In this document: piece after piece, positions 32,676-40,298 of the stretch | How positions within the stretch are numbered: the stretch's first letter is position 1 | Layout: every line of letters starts with the position of its first letter | Origin: Gammaproteobacteria bacterium | GTDB taxonomy: Bacteria; Pseudomonadota; Gammaproteobacteria; Steroidobacterales; Woeseiaceae | NCBI GenBank assembly: GCA_018677555.1 | Contig: JAHHOT010000166.1 | Span: forward strand, 1-56,318 | DNA length: 56,318 bases | Reading direction: 5' to 3' | Translations under genes and position numbers: made by a program | Notes under the pieces: model-generated | The model's input: only the letters and a program-made list of their open reading frames with translations | Database searches by the model: none | Told to the model about the DNA's origin: nothing

Positions 32676-34118
32676 TTGTTTTTTATTGAATTTATTAGCA
32701 ATACCAGATTCGCCTGGAAGGGTTTGCTGGCGGTGTCGCTGTGCTGCGCCCTTGTCGTTGGCACCCCGCCGGTAATCGCGGATGTGGAATACCGGCGCTC
32801 GGGCGGCGTCGCCGATCTTTTCGATCCGCTGGTCGTCGCGGGCTACCGGGCGCTGTTCACCTGCTCGGCGCATTTCTTTGCGGGGCGCCCGCTCGACGAC
32901 ATCAGGAAAATCGAACTCGCTGACACCGCACACCTGGACTATCCGGACCCCGTTATTGACGCGGTCAGGCGCACGGTGAGCGCGGCGGACAAAGAAGGAA
33001 ATGTACAGATCGCGGCCTATCGCGATTCGATGGGTTGCACGGTGTTGCCTCAGCACTGGGACGAGACCGATGCACACCACCTGCCGTATGTGGAGCTGGG
33101 GCCGGCGCCGGACATGAGTAACGTCGGCTTTCCCGCTGGCGACCGGGTATCCCTCGACGCGAACGGTTATCGCCGCGGCTACGCTTACCTGGCGGATGTC
33201 GTGCAGAACGCGTTTGATGGCGATAGCTACGGCGAAGGCTATGTCACCATAAGCGTTCTCATTATTAAAGACGGGAAATTGCTCGCAGAGCAATACCGGT
33301 CCGGCTTCGGTGTGCACAGCGGCTACCGAACCTGGTCAACGGCGAAAAGCATTTCCGCCGCAGTGATGGGCGTAGCCCACGGCCAGGGTATTTACGACGT
33401 CAACGGTACGGCAGATGTCCCGGAATGGCAGTTCGGTGCAGACCCGCGACGCCAGATTACCTACAAACAACTGTTCTGGATGTCGAGCGGACTTGCCGGA
33501 GGCGGCAACAACACCTATGCCGTTTACTTCGGCGGTCAGGACGTCGTCAGCGCGATTACATCGACGGAACTGCTGACCGACCCGGGCACGACGTGGCGCT
33601 ATGCCAATAACGATACCTTGCTTCTCCTGCGCGCCTTGCGTCATCGGATCAATGACGACACACGCTACATGCGCTATCCCTACGATGAGCTGCTGCACCG
33701 TATCGGCATGTACCACACACGCATGGAGTCGGATCACCTCGGCAACTTCGTTGGCTCCAGCCAGGTGTATACCACCGCGCGTGATCTTGCTCGCTTCGGC
33801 GTGCTTCTTGCCGATGACGGCGTGTGGCAGGGGCAACGGATACTGCCAGAGGGCTGGGTGGAATTCCTGCGCGCCCCGGCACCAACACGCCCGGCCGAAA
33901 AGGACGAGTGGGGTTACGGCGCGCAATTCTGGTTGCTGGGCGAGATGCCGGGCGTACCGGCCAACGCCTATACCAGCGCCGGGAACAAGGGCCAGTTCGT
34001 TTCTGTCGTTCCGGACGACAAACTGGTGATTGTACGGACCGGCGTCAACCCGATCGGCTCGACCTGGGACCAGGAGAAACTCGTCGCTGCCGTGGTCCGG
34101 GTAATCGACGAGCACTGA
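32676..34118 (+). CDS. Serine hydrolase of the beta-lactamase/class C penicillin-binding family
   Basis: 480 residues. TTG start at 32676 with AGGA 9-12 nt upstream; no ATG precedes the signal-like segment GLLAVSLCCALVVGTPPVIA. The catalytic core has STAKSIS (about 221-227, SxxK nucleophile and Lys) and YANND (about 308, YxN). A third box is probably TSAGNKGQFV near the end. Family members hydrolyse esters, peptides or nylon-type amides; true beta-lactam hydrolysis is not implied. The next gene starts 4 nt later, so it may be the first gene of the oxygenase operon. Confidence 0.88.
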   Translation: MFFIEFISNTRFAWKGLLAVSLCCALVVGTPPVIADVEYRRSGGVADLFDPLVVAGYRALFTCSAHFFAGRPLDDIRKIELADTAHLDYPDPVIDAVRRTVSAADKEGNVQIAAYRDSMGCTVLPQHWDETDAHHLPYVELGPAPDMSNVGFPAGDRVSLDANGYRRGYAYLADVVQNAFDGDSYGEGYVTISVLIIKDGKLLAEQYRSGFGVHSGYRTWSTAKSISAAVMGVAHGQGIYDVNGTADVPEWQFGADPRRQITYKQLFWMSSGLAGGGNNTYAVYFGGQDVVSAITSTELLTDPGTTWRYANNDTLLLLRALRHRINDDTRYMRYPYDELLHRIGMYHTRMESDHLGNFVGSSQVYTTARDLARFGVLLADDGVWQGQRILPEGWVEFLRAPAPTRPAEKDEWGYGAQFWLLGEMPGVPANAYTSAGNKGQFVSVVPDDKLVIVRTGVNPIGSTWDQEKLVAAVVRVIDEH

Positions 34119-34122
34119 GTAC

Positions 34123-35937
34123 ATGGACGGGCAAGCACTGAAGTCTCTGCAAGCGGCTGCGTCCAGTTTTTCCCGTGGGCGCCTCGACGACGCTGCGCAA
34201 TTGTGCAACAAGGTAGTAGCGTCATATCCGGAATCGGTGGAGGCACTGCACCTGCTCGCACTGATCAATCGCCGCAAAGGCGACTTCACCGAAGCGGAGC
34301 GCTTGTTCCGTGATTGCCTGGCGCTTGCGCCGCGCCGCGCCGACATCCGCGCCAACCTCGGCAATCTGCTCGTCGCCGGCGGACTGCTGCCTGATGCCAT
34401 CGATGAATACCGCCAGGCACTACAATGCGATCCAGCGTTTCGTCCCGCGCGCATCGCGCTGGCGCGGCAGCTGAATGCGACGGGTCAGCACGACGCAGCC
34501 CTGGCCGAGGCAACACAGCTGACCGAAGCAGATGCGAAGGACGCCGAGGCGTGGGTCGCAAGAGGTGTCGCTTTGCGTGCAAAAAACGAGCTGGACGAGG
34601 CGGAGGAAGCCTACCGGATGGCAATCCGGCTCAAGCCGGACTACGCGGTGGCTCACCACAACCTGGGAGCGCTCCTGGCGCAGACGAGCCGCTCGGAAGA
34701 GGCGCTTGATGAGCTCGACAAGTCCGAGTCACTGGGCGTGCGCGGTCCCGAGCTTGCGTACAATCGCGCCTCTGCGTTGATGGGCACGTTCGAGTTCGAC
34801 GCCGCCGAGAAAACACTGGTGGACTCGATCCACGCGGGCCGGCCCTCGCTGGAGTCGCTGCGTATGCTTGCCAGGCTGCGGTATATGCGGGGATCTGACG
34901 ACTATGTCGATGAGTTTCGCGATGCCATCGCCGCAGCGCCAGACGACGTGTCGCTGAGGGTCGGCCTTGGACAGATTCTGAGCGCCGCGGGTCAGCTCGA
35001 TGAAGCCGAGGCCGTATTCCTCGAAGCGCGCGATAGAAATCCGTCATTCGCCCCGGTGTTTACCGGGCTCGCCGGGGTGTACCAGGAAGCTGGCGAGTTC
35101 GAGAAAGCGGTACAGAATGCACGCGCGGGCGCAGCGGCGGCACCGCAGGATGATCAGCCGACCGACATGATGATCGACGCTTTGCTGTCGCTGGGTGAGG
35201 CACAGGAAGCAATGACGCTGATCGCACCGAAACGCGTACAACACCCGTTCAACCAGTACTACATCGCGACGGAGGCGACGGCGGCACGCCTGCTGGGCGA
35301 CCCGCGCTATGAATATCTCTACGACTACGAGCGGCTGGTTCGACCGTACGAACTCGAAGCGCCGGCCGGCTGGTCCAGCATGCAGGCCTTTCAGGAAGAC
35401 CTCATTCCGAAGCTCAATGAGCGGCATCGCTTTCACGCGCAGCCGCTGGATCAGAGCCTGCGCGCAGGAACCCAGACCCCGCGCGGCCTTCTGGCCGACC
35501 CGGACCCTGTCATCAAGGCGTTTATCGGCGCGCTGTCGGCCCCGATCGAACAGTACCGCGAACAGATCGGCTTTGACGAGAAGCACCCAATGCGATCGCG
35601 CAACAGGGGCAGCACCCACATGACCGGTTGCTGGTCCGTCCGCTTGCGGCGCGGCGGCTATCACGTCAATCACGTACACTCGGAAGGCTGGCTCAGTTCG
35701 GCGTACTATGTCAGCGTGCCACCCGAGGTCCAGGACAGCGACGCGAAGAGTGGCTGGATCAAGTTCGGCGAACCACGCTATCCGGTTCCGGGCGCTACCG
35801 CCGAAAAATACGTTCAGCCACATGCCGGTATGCTGGTTCTGTTTCCGTCCTACATGTGGCACGGAACCATGCCGATTCACGGTGACGAGCCCAGGATGAC
35901 GATTGCTTTTGATGCAGTTACCGCAAGTAAGGGTTGA
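34123..35937 (+). CDS. TPR protein with C-terminal 2-oxoglutarate/Fe(II) oxygenase domain
   Basis: 604 residues, no signal peptide. Residues about 5-400 are tandem TPR units (for example AEEAYRMAIRLKPDYAVAHHN). The C-terminal 180 residues form a putative 2OG-Fe(II) oxygenase (PF13759-like): HVNHVHSEGWLSSAYYVSVP contributes proximal ligands, MWHGTMPIHG the distal His and EPRMTIAFDAV the Arg that binds 2-oxoglutarate. The TPR part likely presents a protein or peptide substrate. Begins 4 nt after the serine hydrolase and is followed after 1 nt by another 2OG oxygenase. Confidence 0.86.
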   Translation: MDGQALKSLQAAASSFSRGRLDDAAQLCNKVVASYPESVEALHLLALINRRKGDFTEAERLFRDCLALAPRRADIRANLGNLLVAGGLLPDAIDEYRQALQCDPAFRPARIALARQLNATGQHDAALAEATQLTEADAKDAEAWVARGVALRAKNELDEAEEAYRMAIRLKPDYAVAHHNLGALLAQTSRSEEALDELDKSESLGVRGPELAYNRASALMGTFEFDAAEKTLVDSIHAGRPSLESLRMLARLRYMRGSDDYVDEFRDAIAAAPDDVSLRVGLGQILSAAGQLDEAEAVFLEARDRNPSFAPVFTGLAGVYQEAGEFEKAVQNARAGAAAAPQDDQPTDMMIDALLSLGEAQEAMTLIAPKRVQHPFNQYYIATEATAARLLGDPRYEYLYDYERLVRPYELEAPAGWSSMQAFQEDLIPKLNERHRFHAQPLDQSLRAGTQTPRGLLADPDPVIKAFIGALSAPIEQYREQIGFDEKHPMRSRNRGSTHMTGCWSVRLRRGGYHVNHVHSEGWLSSAYYVSVPPEVQDSDAKSGWIKFGEPRYPVPGATAEKYVQPHAGMLVLFPSYMWHGTMPIHGDEPRMTIAFDAVTASKG

Positions 35938-35938
35938 G

Positions 35939-36985
35939 ATGGAAGCGAGAGACCGACAAGACATGTTCGCGGCAACGGATGCCGGCAACAAGGCGGCAGA
36001 ACGCCTGCTGCTCGCCGACCTGCTCGCATCGAACAGCCGCGAAGAGATCGAATTGTTGCTCGCCAAGAAGCAACAGCGCGAAGGTGAGTGCAACGCGCGT
36101 TACCTGCGCGCGGAGCTCGCCTGCTTTCACGCATACCCGGCGGAAAGCGGCTGGGAGGAGCTGCTCATGGAATGCTGCAACGTAGGACACAAGGAAGCGC
36201 TGTTCGTCGCCGCGATCTATCATGACTGGGCGGGACACGCGCAAGCTGCGGAAGCACTTGTGCAGCGTATTAACGATCCATCCACCAACGTCGCTGAATC
36301 GGACGTCGTCTGGCGCGACGGTTGGTCCGCCTGGAGCTTGCCCGAGTGGCAGGTCGTCGCTGACACGAACGGCGTCAGAATCAGCCGCAGCTCGAGGTTT
36401 GCCAGCAACTGGCTGATCGGTTTCCTGCGCACGATGCTCGGACCACAGCTGCGCCCGGCTGAAGTGATCGATCCGGAGTCCGGGCAAACCACGGCTCATC
36501 CGGTCCGCATCAACCGGGTGGCGCAGTGGCTACCCGAGCAGCTCGGGTGGATCGGCAAACTGTTCGAGTGTCGGCTCGCGGCAGCGGCCGGCTACGACGT
36601 GTCAAACGGCGAGGTCCTGAGCCTCCTGCACTACCAGCCGGGCCAGCGCTACAAGCCGCATCTCGACTGCCTGGGCATCAAGCAATCGCAGTCCGACGCG
36701 GGTAAGGAGGAAGGCGGCCAGAGAACGACAACGCTGCTCTTCGCGATGGGCAACGACGACTACACGGGTGGCGAGACGCATTTTCCGAAGCTCGACGTGA
36801 GCGTCAAGGGCGCAACGGGCGAACTGGTCCGCTTCAACAACACTGATGACGAACTGCAGCCGCTGCGGGAATCGCTGCACGAAGGTGTCCCGGTCGAATC
36901 CGGTGAAAAATGGCTTTTGAGCAAGTGGGTACGAGAACGCAGCACCCCCTACGGCCGGGAAATCAATCTGCGCTGTAACGACTAA
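35939..36985 (+). CDS. Prolyl 4-hydroxylase-like 2OG-Fe(II) oxygenase with helical N-terminal region
   Basis: 348 residues. About 1-110 is helical and Sel1/TPR-like (NVGHKEALFVAAIYHDWAG). The catalytic double-stranded beta-helix lies about 190-345: HYQPGQRYKPHLD (HxD ligands), GGETHFPKLDVSVKG, then SLHEGVPVESGEKW with the distal His and 2OG-binding Lys. ATG 35939 follows the previous stop by 1 nt, with AAGGG upstream. Substrate probably a peptidyl side chain, but unproven. Confidence 0.86.
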   Translation: MEARDRQDMFAATDAGNKAAERLLLADLLASNSREEIELLLAKKQQREGECNARYLRAELACFHAYPAESGWEELLMECCNVGHKEALFVAAIYHDWAGHAQAAEALVQRINDPSTNVAESDVVWRDGWSAWSLPEWQVVADTNGVRISRSSRFASNWLIGFLRTMLGPQLRPAEVIDPESGQTTAHPVRINRVAQWLPEQLGWIGKLFECRLAAAAGYDVSNGEVLSLLHYQPGQRYKPHLDCLGIKQSQSDAGKEEGGQRTTTLLFAMGNDDYTGGETHFPKLDVSVKGATGELVRFNNTDDELQPLRESLHEGVPVESGEKWLLSKWVRERSTPYGREINLRCND

Positions 36986-36994
36986 GCGCTGCCC

Positions 36995-37131
36995 GGTCGC
37001 ACCGGGGGCGGTGCTCCTACGGGTGGATGTTCTCGACTTGCGGTGACCGGAATCCGTATTTGTAGGAGCGGCGCCCTCGCCGCGACTGTGACGCGTGTTG
37101 GTGGTCGCGGCGGAGGCGCCGCTCCTACAAT
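36995..37131. repeat. REP-like cluster (three units, one inverted pair)
   Basis: Three copies of a GTAGGAGCGGCGCC...GCGAC-type unit: 36995-37020 (degenerate, reverse orientation), 37060-37087 (forward) and 37103-37131 (reverse). The last two are near-perfect inverted copies, about 27 bp, around a 15-nt spacer and would form a long hairpin. The cluster fills the gap between two convergent genes, the usual REP/BIME position, and probably ends both transcripts. Confidence 0.8.
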
Positions 37132-37135
37132 GGGT

Positions 37136-37891
37136 TCAAACCTGCTGCGCCGCCCGTCGTGCCATCAGCCGGTTCCAGTTCTCGATCGAAAACACCTGCG
37201 CAAAAATTGCCGACAGGGAACCGTCCTTGTGAAGCTCCGCGAGGGTGTCTTTATCGAGGTCGGTCAATTTACGTGTATCGATCGTCACGTAGTCGGCGAC
37301 TTTCACTTCCTCACCGTCCGGCATCGTCTGGGCTACGCGCTGTCCTGTCAGCAAGCCGAGATCCTTGATCTTTTGGCAGAACTCTACGCTGCGCTGCCGC
37401 TGTTCGTTGTACTGGCCGCAGAAATCGACACGCTGCTGGATGCCTTCAGCCAGCTCCTCGCCATTGAAAAACGGTATGTCGGGATTTTCGCTGATGGCCC
37501 GTGACGCCTGGTCGATAACCACGGCGTATTCGTCTTCGCCTCGTCGTGCGAACGCGAACGGGTGGCAACGCAAGTAAGAGGGTACGTAACTTGACGGGTC
37601 CCAATTGCCGGAGGAATCGACGAACAGGTTAACGTCCTCGGTAATGCCGACAATCGCGACCAGCACCGGGTTTTCGAACTCGGTGAACACGACCGGATAG
37701 TGTTTTTGCGCCGTCTGAATCTCGCTGGCAACGACCGGTACGCCCTTGATGTCTTTTGCAAATTCAAACGGCCGATCCACGCGGGTGAGGCCCAGGCTGC
37801 CGTGCTCTTCCTTGTTCAGCAGAGCGGGCTGCTCGTACAGGAACATCTTGCCCTCGAACAAGCCTGACGATGCGGAATCTGTTTCACTCAT
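37136..37891 (-). CDS. SapC family protein
   Basis: 251 residues with family signatures VVASEIQTAQKHYPVVF and the segment SYVPSYLRCHPFAFARR. SapC-like proteins are named after a Campylobacter S-layer gene, but in Alteromonadales, Sphingomonadales and Caulobacter they sit beside TonB-dependent receptors, tryptophan halogenases and 2OG oxygenases; function is unknown. No signal peptide. A good sigma-70 promoter lies about 120 nt upstream. Convergent with the P4H-like gene across the REP cluster. Confidence 0.88.
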   Translation of the reverse strand: MSETDSASSGLFEGKMFLYEQPALLNKEEHGSLGLTRVDRPFEFAKDIKGVPVVASEIQTAQKHYPVVFTEFENPVLVAIVGITEDVNLFVDSSGNWDPSSYVPSYLRCHPFAFARRGEDEYAVVIDQASRAISENPDIPFFNGEELAEGIQQRVDFCGQYNEQRQRSVEFCQKIKDLGLLTGQRVAQTMPDGEEVKVADYVTIDTRKLTDLDKDTLAELHKDGSLSAIFAQVFSIENWNRLMARRAAQQV

Positions 37892-38014
37892 GATAATTCC
37901 TGATTATGCTTTGCCAGAAACCCGTGCAAAGCTTTTGCTTGCAGAGCGTGTTTGTGGGTGGCGACCCGCGGCGCCCTGGCACGCGAATGGGCGGGTCTGC
38001 TACAGCGGACGCGC

Positions 38015-38043
38015 ATTATAGCGGCCCGAATTGACGACGGCAA
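38015..38043 (-). promoter_or_regulatory. Sigma-70 promoter for the SapC-family gene
   Basis: On the minus strand TTGCCG (38043-38038), 17-nt spacer, TATAAT (38020-38015). Predicted start near 38008 leaves a leader of about 115 nt before the sapC-like ATG. Confidence 0.55.
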
Positions 38044-38063
38044 AAAGCGTAGAATCTGCAATC

Positions 38064-39161
38064 ATGGCCAATACAGACCAGAGCCAAAACGAGCTGTGCA
38101 ACCGTGCCATCGAGGCGGAACTGGCGGGGGACCCGCAAGCTGCCCTGCCGCTTTACCGGCAGGCAATTAACGTGAATCGGGGGAATCCGGTGCCGTATCT
38201 GTTTCTGGGTTACTTGCGGCATGGGTTGCAGGACAGCGAGGCCGCTGTGCAGGCTTGGTCACTGGCCGCAGACCTGGATCCGCGAGTCTTGAACGCATGG
38301 CGCTCCGACACGGTGGCAGCAGACATTCGGCAGCGCTCTAAACTGGCAGACAGAGAGCTACGACGCCACTTTACCAGGTTGCACAAGTCCGCGATTGCGG
38401 CCTACGCGTCCGAACATCCCGATGCGAATGTGGAGCGCGCGGAGGCTGCGATATGGTGTCAGACACACGACGAAGAGTTTCAGTTCAACCACCCGGAGCA
38501 ACGCCCGCACCTTTTTTTCGTTCCAGGCATCTCCTCGATTCCCGTTTACGACGAGTCGCATTTGGCGTGGAAATCGCTGCTCGAATCGAGTTTTGAGGCA
38601 ATTCGGACGGAGTTTCTTGCCGCCCGCACGAATGCCGCGGCAGAGCAAAGGCCATACCTGGAACCCCGAGCCGCCTGGCTCGGCGACGACTGGAAGCCCA
38701 TTGCCGATTCGTTGAACTGGGGCTCTTACCAGCTTTATCGAAAGGGAAAGGGCAACGACGCTCTCATCAGGCGTTTTCCCGAAACGCTGCGCATTATTGG
38801 CCAGCTTCCGATCATCGAGGGTTTGCAGGGGCCCAGGGAGGTGGTCTTTTCTGTGCTGCAGGGGAAGCAGCGAATACCGCCGCACTATGGCGTATCGAAC
38901 ACCGACATGACGGTACACCTGCCGATCATCACGACTGAAGACTCCGCAATTCGCGTGGTGCAACATGTGCACCACTGGCAGACGGGAAAGGTCTTTGCCT
39001 TTGACGATGCATTCGAGCATGAGAGTTGGAATAACAGCTCCCAACCACGGGTTAACCTCATCTTCGAGGTCTGGCATCCGGAGCTCACCAGGCACGAGCA
39101 GGCGGCTATCAGTGCAACCTTCGATGCACGCGACCGCTGGAATCAGACACGCACGATCTAG
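38064..39161 (+). CDS. Aspartyl/asparaginyl beta-hydroxylase family protein with TPR N-terminus
   Basis: 365 residues. Residues about 5-65 are two TPR helices pairs (AIEAELAGDPQAALPLYRQA). The catalytic half about 200-350 belongs to the AspH family: HYGVSNTDMTVHLPI with the first Fe-binding His, FDDAFEHESWNN with the second, and PRVNLIFEVWHPEL with the 2OG-binding Arg. Only two protein Fe ligands, as usual for this family. ATG 38064 is preferred over an in-frame upstream start. Divergent from the SapC gene across about 170 nt. Confidence 0.88.
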   Translation: MANTDQSQNELCNRAIEAELAGDPQAALPLYRQAINVNRGNPVPYLFLGYLRHGLQDSEAAVQAWSLAADLDPRVLNAWRSDTVAADIRQRSKLADRELRRHFTRLHKSAIAAYASEHPDANVERAEAAIWCQTHDEEFQFNHPEQRPHLFFVPGISSIPVYDESHLAWKSLLESSFEAIRTEFLAARTNAAAEQRPYLEPRAAWLGDDWKPIADSLNWGSYQLYRKGKGNDALIRRFPETLRIIGQLPIIEGLQGPREVVFSVLQGKQRIPPHYGVSNTDMTVHLPIITTEDSAIRVVQHVHHWQTGKVFAFDDAFEHESWNNSSQPRVNLIFEVWHPELTRHEQAAISATFDARDRWNQTRTI

Positions 39162-39241
39162 TGCTGCGGTCTGTCCTGTTGCGAATGCAGCATTCTATTA
39201 TAATTTATTGAATTAATTGACGTTATCAGATGCAGCAAGGA

Positions 39242-40153
39242 CTACTGTTTTGTGCACATAAGCTGCCATCCGAGCAGCGTAGTCGTCCCAGAGCTTTCCG
39301 GCAGGTGCCATTCTGCGGCGACATCCACATCGAGGCCGAGTTGCCGTAGTCGATTGGCGGTCCGGCCAAACTGCGTGGCATCCTGTGCTGCGGCGGCCAG
39401 TTGCCGGAGACGATCCCTGTCGGCGCGCAGACGCAGTGACATGGTCGACGAAAGCTCACGCGCCTCCCCGGCTCTCCCTGCCTGCAGCAGCCGGACAGCG
39501 GTCCTGACGCCCTCGAAAATTTGTCCGGTCACGCCCGCTGTACGTTCCACGGCCCCATCCAGGTGACGTTTACCCGCAGCATCGAGCTCAGCGAATGCCC
39601 GATCCCCTGCGACGAAAGCCGAGAGCAGCTCGACAACACCGCCGGACTGCAGCAGTCCCTGCATTTCCTGTAATCTGGACTGTGCCGGCAATACGACCGC
39701 ACTGTCGACATGATGCATCATAAAGGCCAATCGTCCCCCGGCACGAATAACCCTCGCCGCTTCCGGTAGCGACCTGTCGAAATCGGCATATTCGATTCCG
39801 AACTGACTCGTCACCGCGTCGAAGCTGTCGGCGTCGAATGGCAGTGAGCATACGTCAACCGACCCCATGAAGGTCACGCCATGAAGCGGGCCGGGCGCTG
39901 ACAGAAACTGCAGGGGATTTATCTCGGCGCGATCGACACCGGTGATTTTCAACGTCGGATTCCCGGCGAGTAGTGCAGCCGGGACTGTGCCATTCCCCGT
40001 CGCAAGATCGAGAACCATGCCACCATCAGCAAGGCAGCCTGCAAAATCACGCCATAATGCTGCAATCTGTTCGGCATCGTCTGGCACGGCCGTGGCAATA
40101 CAGCTATCGCGATTGTCCGCCTGCCAGTAGATCGTCCACGGGTCCGCAGTCAT
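39242..40153 (-). CDS. Class I SAM-dependent methyltransferase
   Basis: 303 residues. Motif I VLDLATGNGTVPAALL (about 48-63), acidic loop GVDRAEINPL, and motif 4 region FDAVTSQFGIEY followed by AARVIRAGGRLAF. The first 20 residues (WTIYWQADNRDSC) resemble methyltransferases acting on small molecules or lipids, but substrate is not clear. It is downstream of the TonB receptor gene beyond a strong terminator, so separate transcription is likely. The 80 nt to the convergent hydroxylase gene are AT-rich. Confidence 0.85.
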   Translation of the reverse strand: MTADPWTIYWQADNRDSCIATAVPDDAEQIAALWRDFAGCLADGGMVLDLATGNGTVPAALLAGNPTLKITGVDRAEINPLQFLSAPGPLHGVTFMGSVDVCSLPFDADSFDAVTSQFGIEYADFDRSLPEAARVIRAGGRLAFMMHHVDSAVVLPAQSRLQEMQGLLQSGGVVELLSAFVAGDRAFAELDAAGKRHLDGAVERTAGVTGQIFEGVRTAVRLLQAGRAGEARELSSTMSLRLRADRDRLRQLAAAAQDATQFGRTANRLRQLGLDVDVAAEWHLPESSGTTTLLGWQLMCTKQ

Positions 40154-40245
40154 GCGACCAGTCTTTCATTTGCAGCGGCATTGCGCAATGGGCGGTGCGG
40201 CGGCGGTGTGCCCAATGCGTGCTATTCAACAGGATTTGTCAGCGC

Positions 40246-40274
40246 AAAAAAAACGGCGGGCCGAAGCCCGCCGT
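40246..40274 (-). terminator. Rho-independent terminator of the TonB-dependent receptor gene
   Basis: Minus-strand stem ACGGCGGGC/GCCCGCCGT with a TTCG tetraloop, followed by eight T residues (40253-40246), 25 nt after the receptor stop codon. A textbook intrinsic terminator. Confidence 0.92.
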
Positions 40275-40298
40275 CTGTTACTGCTAACGTAGTATTTC

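Noticed and set aside
39162-39241. TGCTGC/GCAGCA pair between AspH-like and methyltransferase genes as a terminator
   Set aside because: Loop of about 19 nt and only 6-bp arms; not convincing as an intrinsic terminator.
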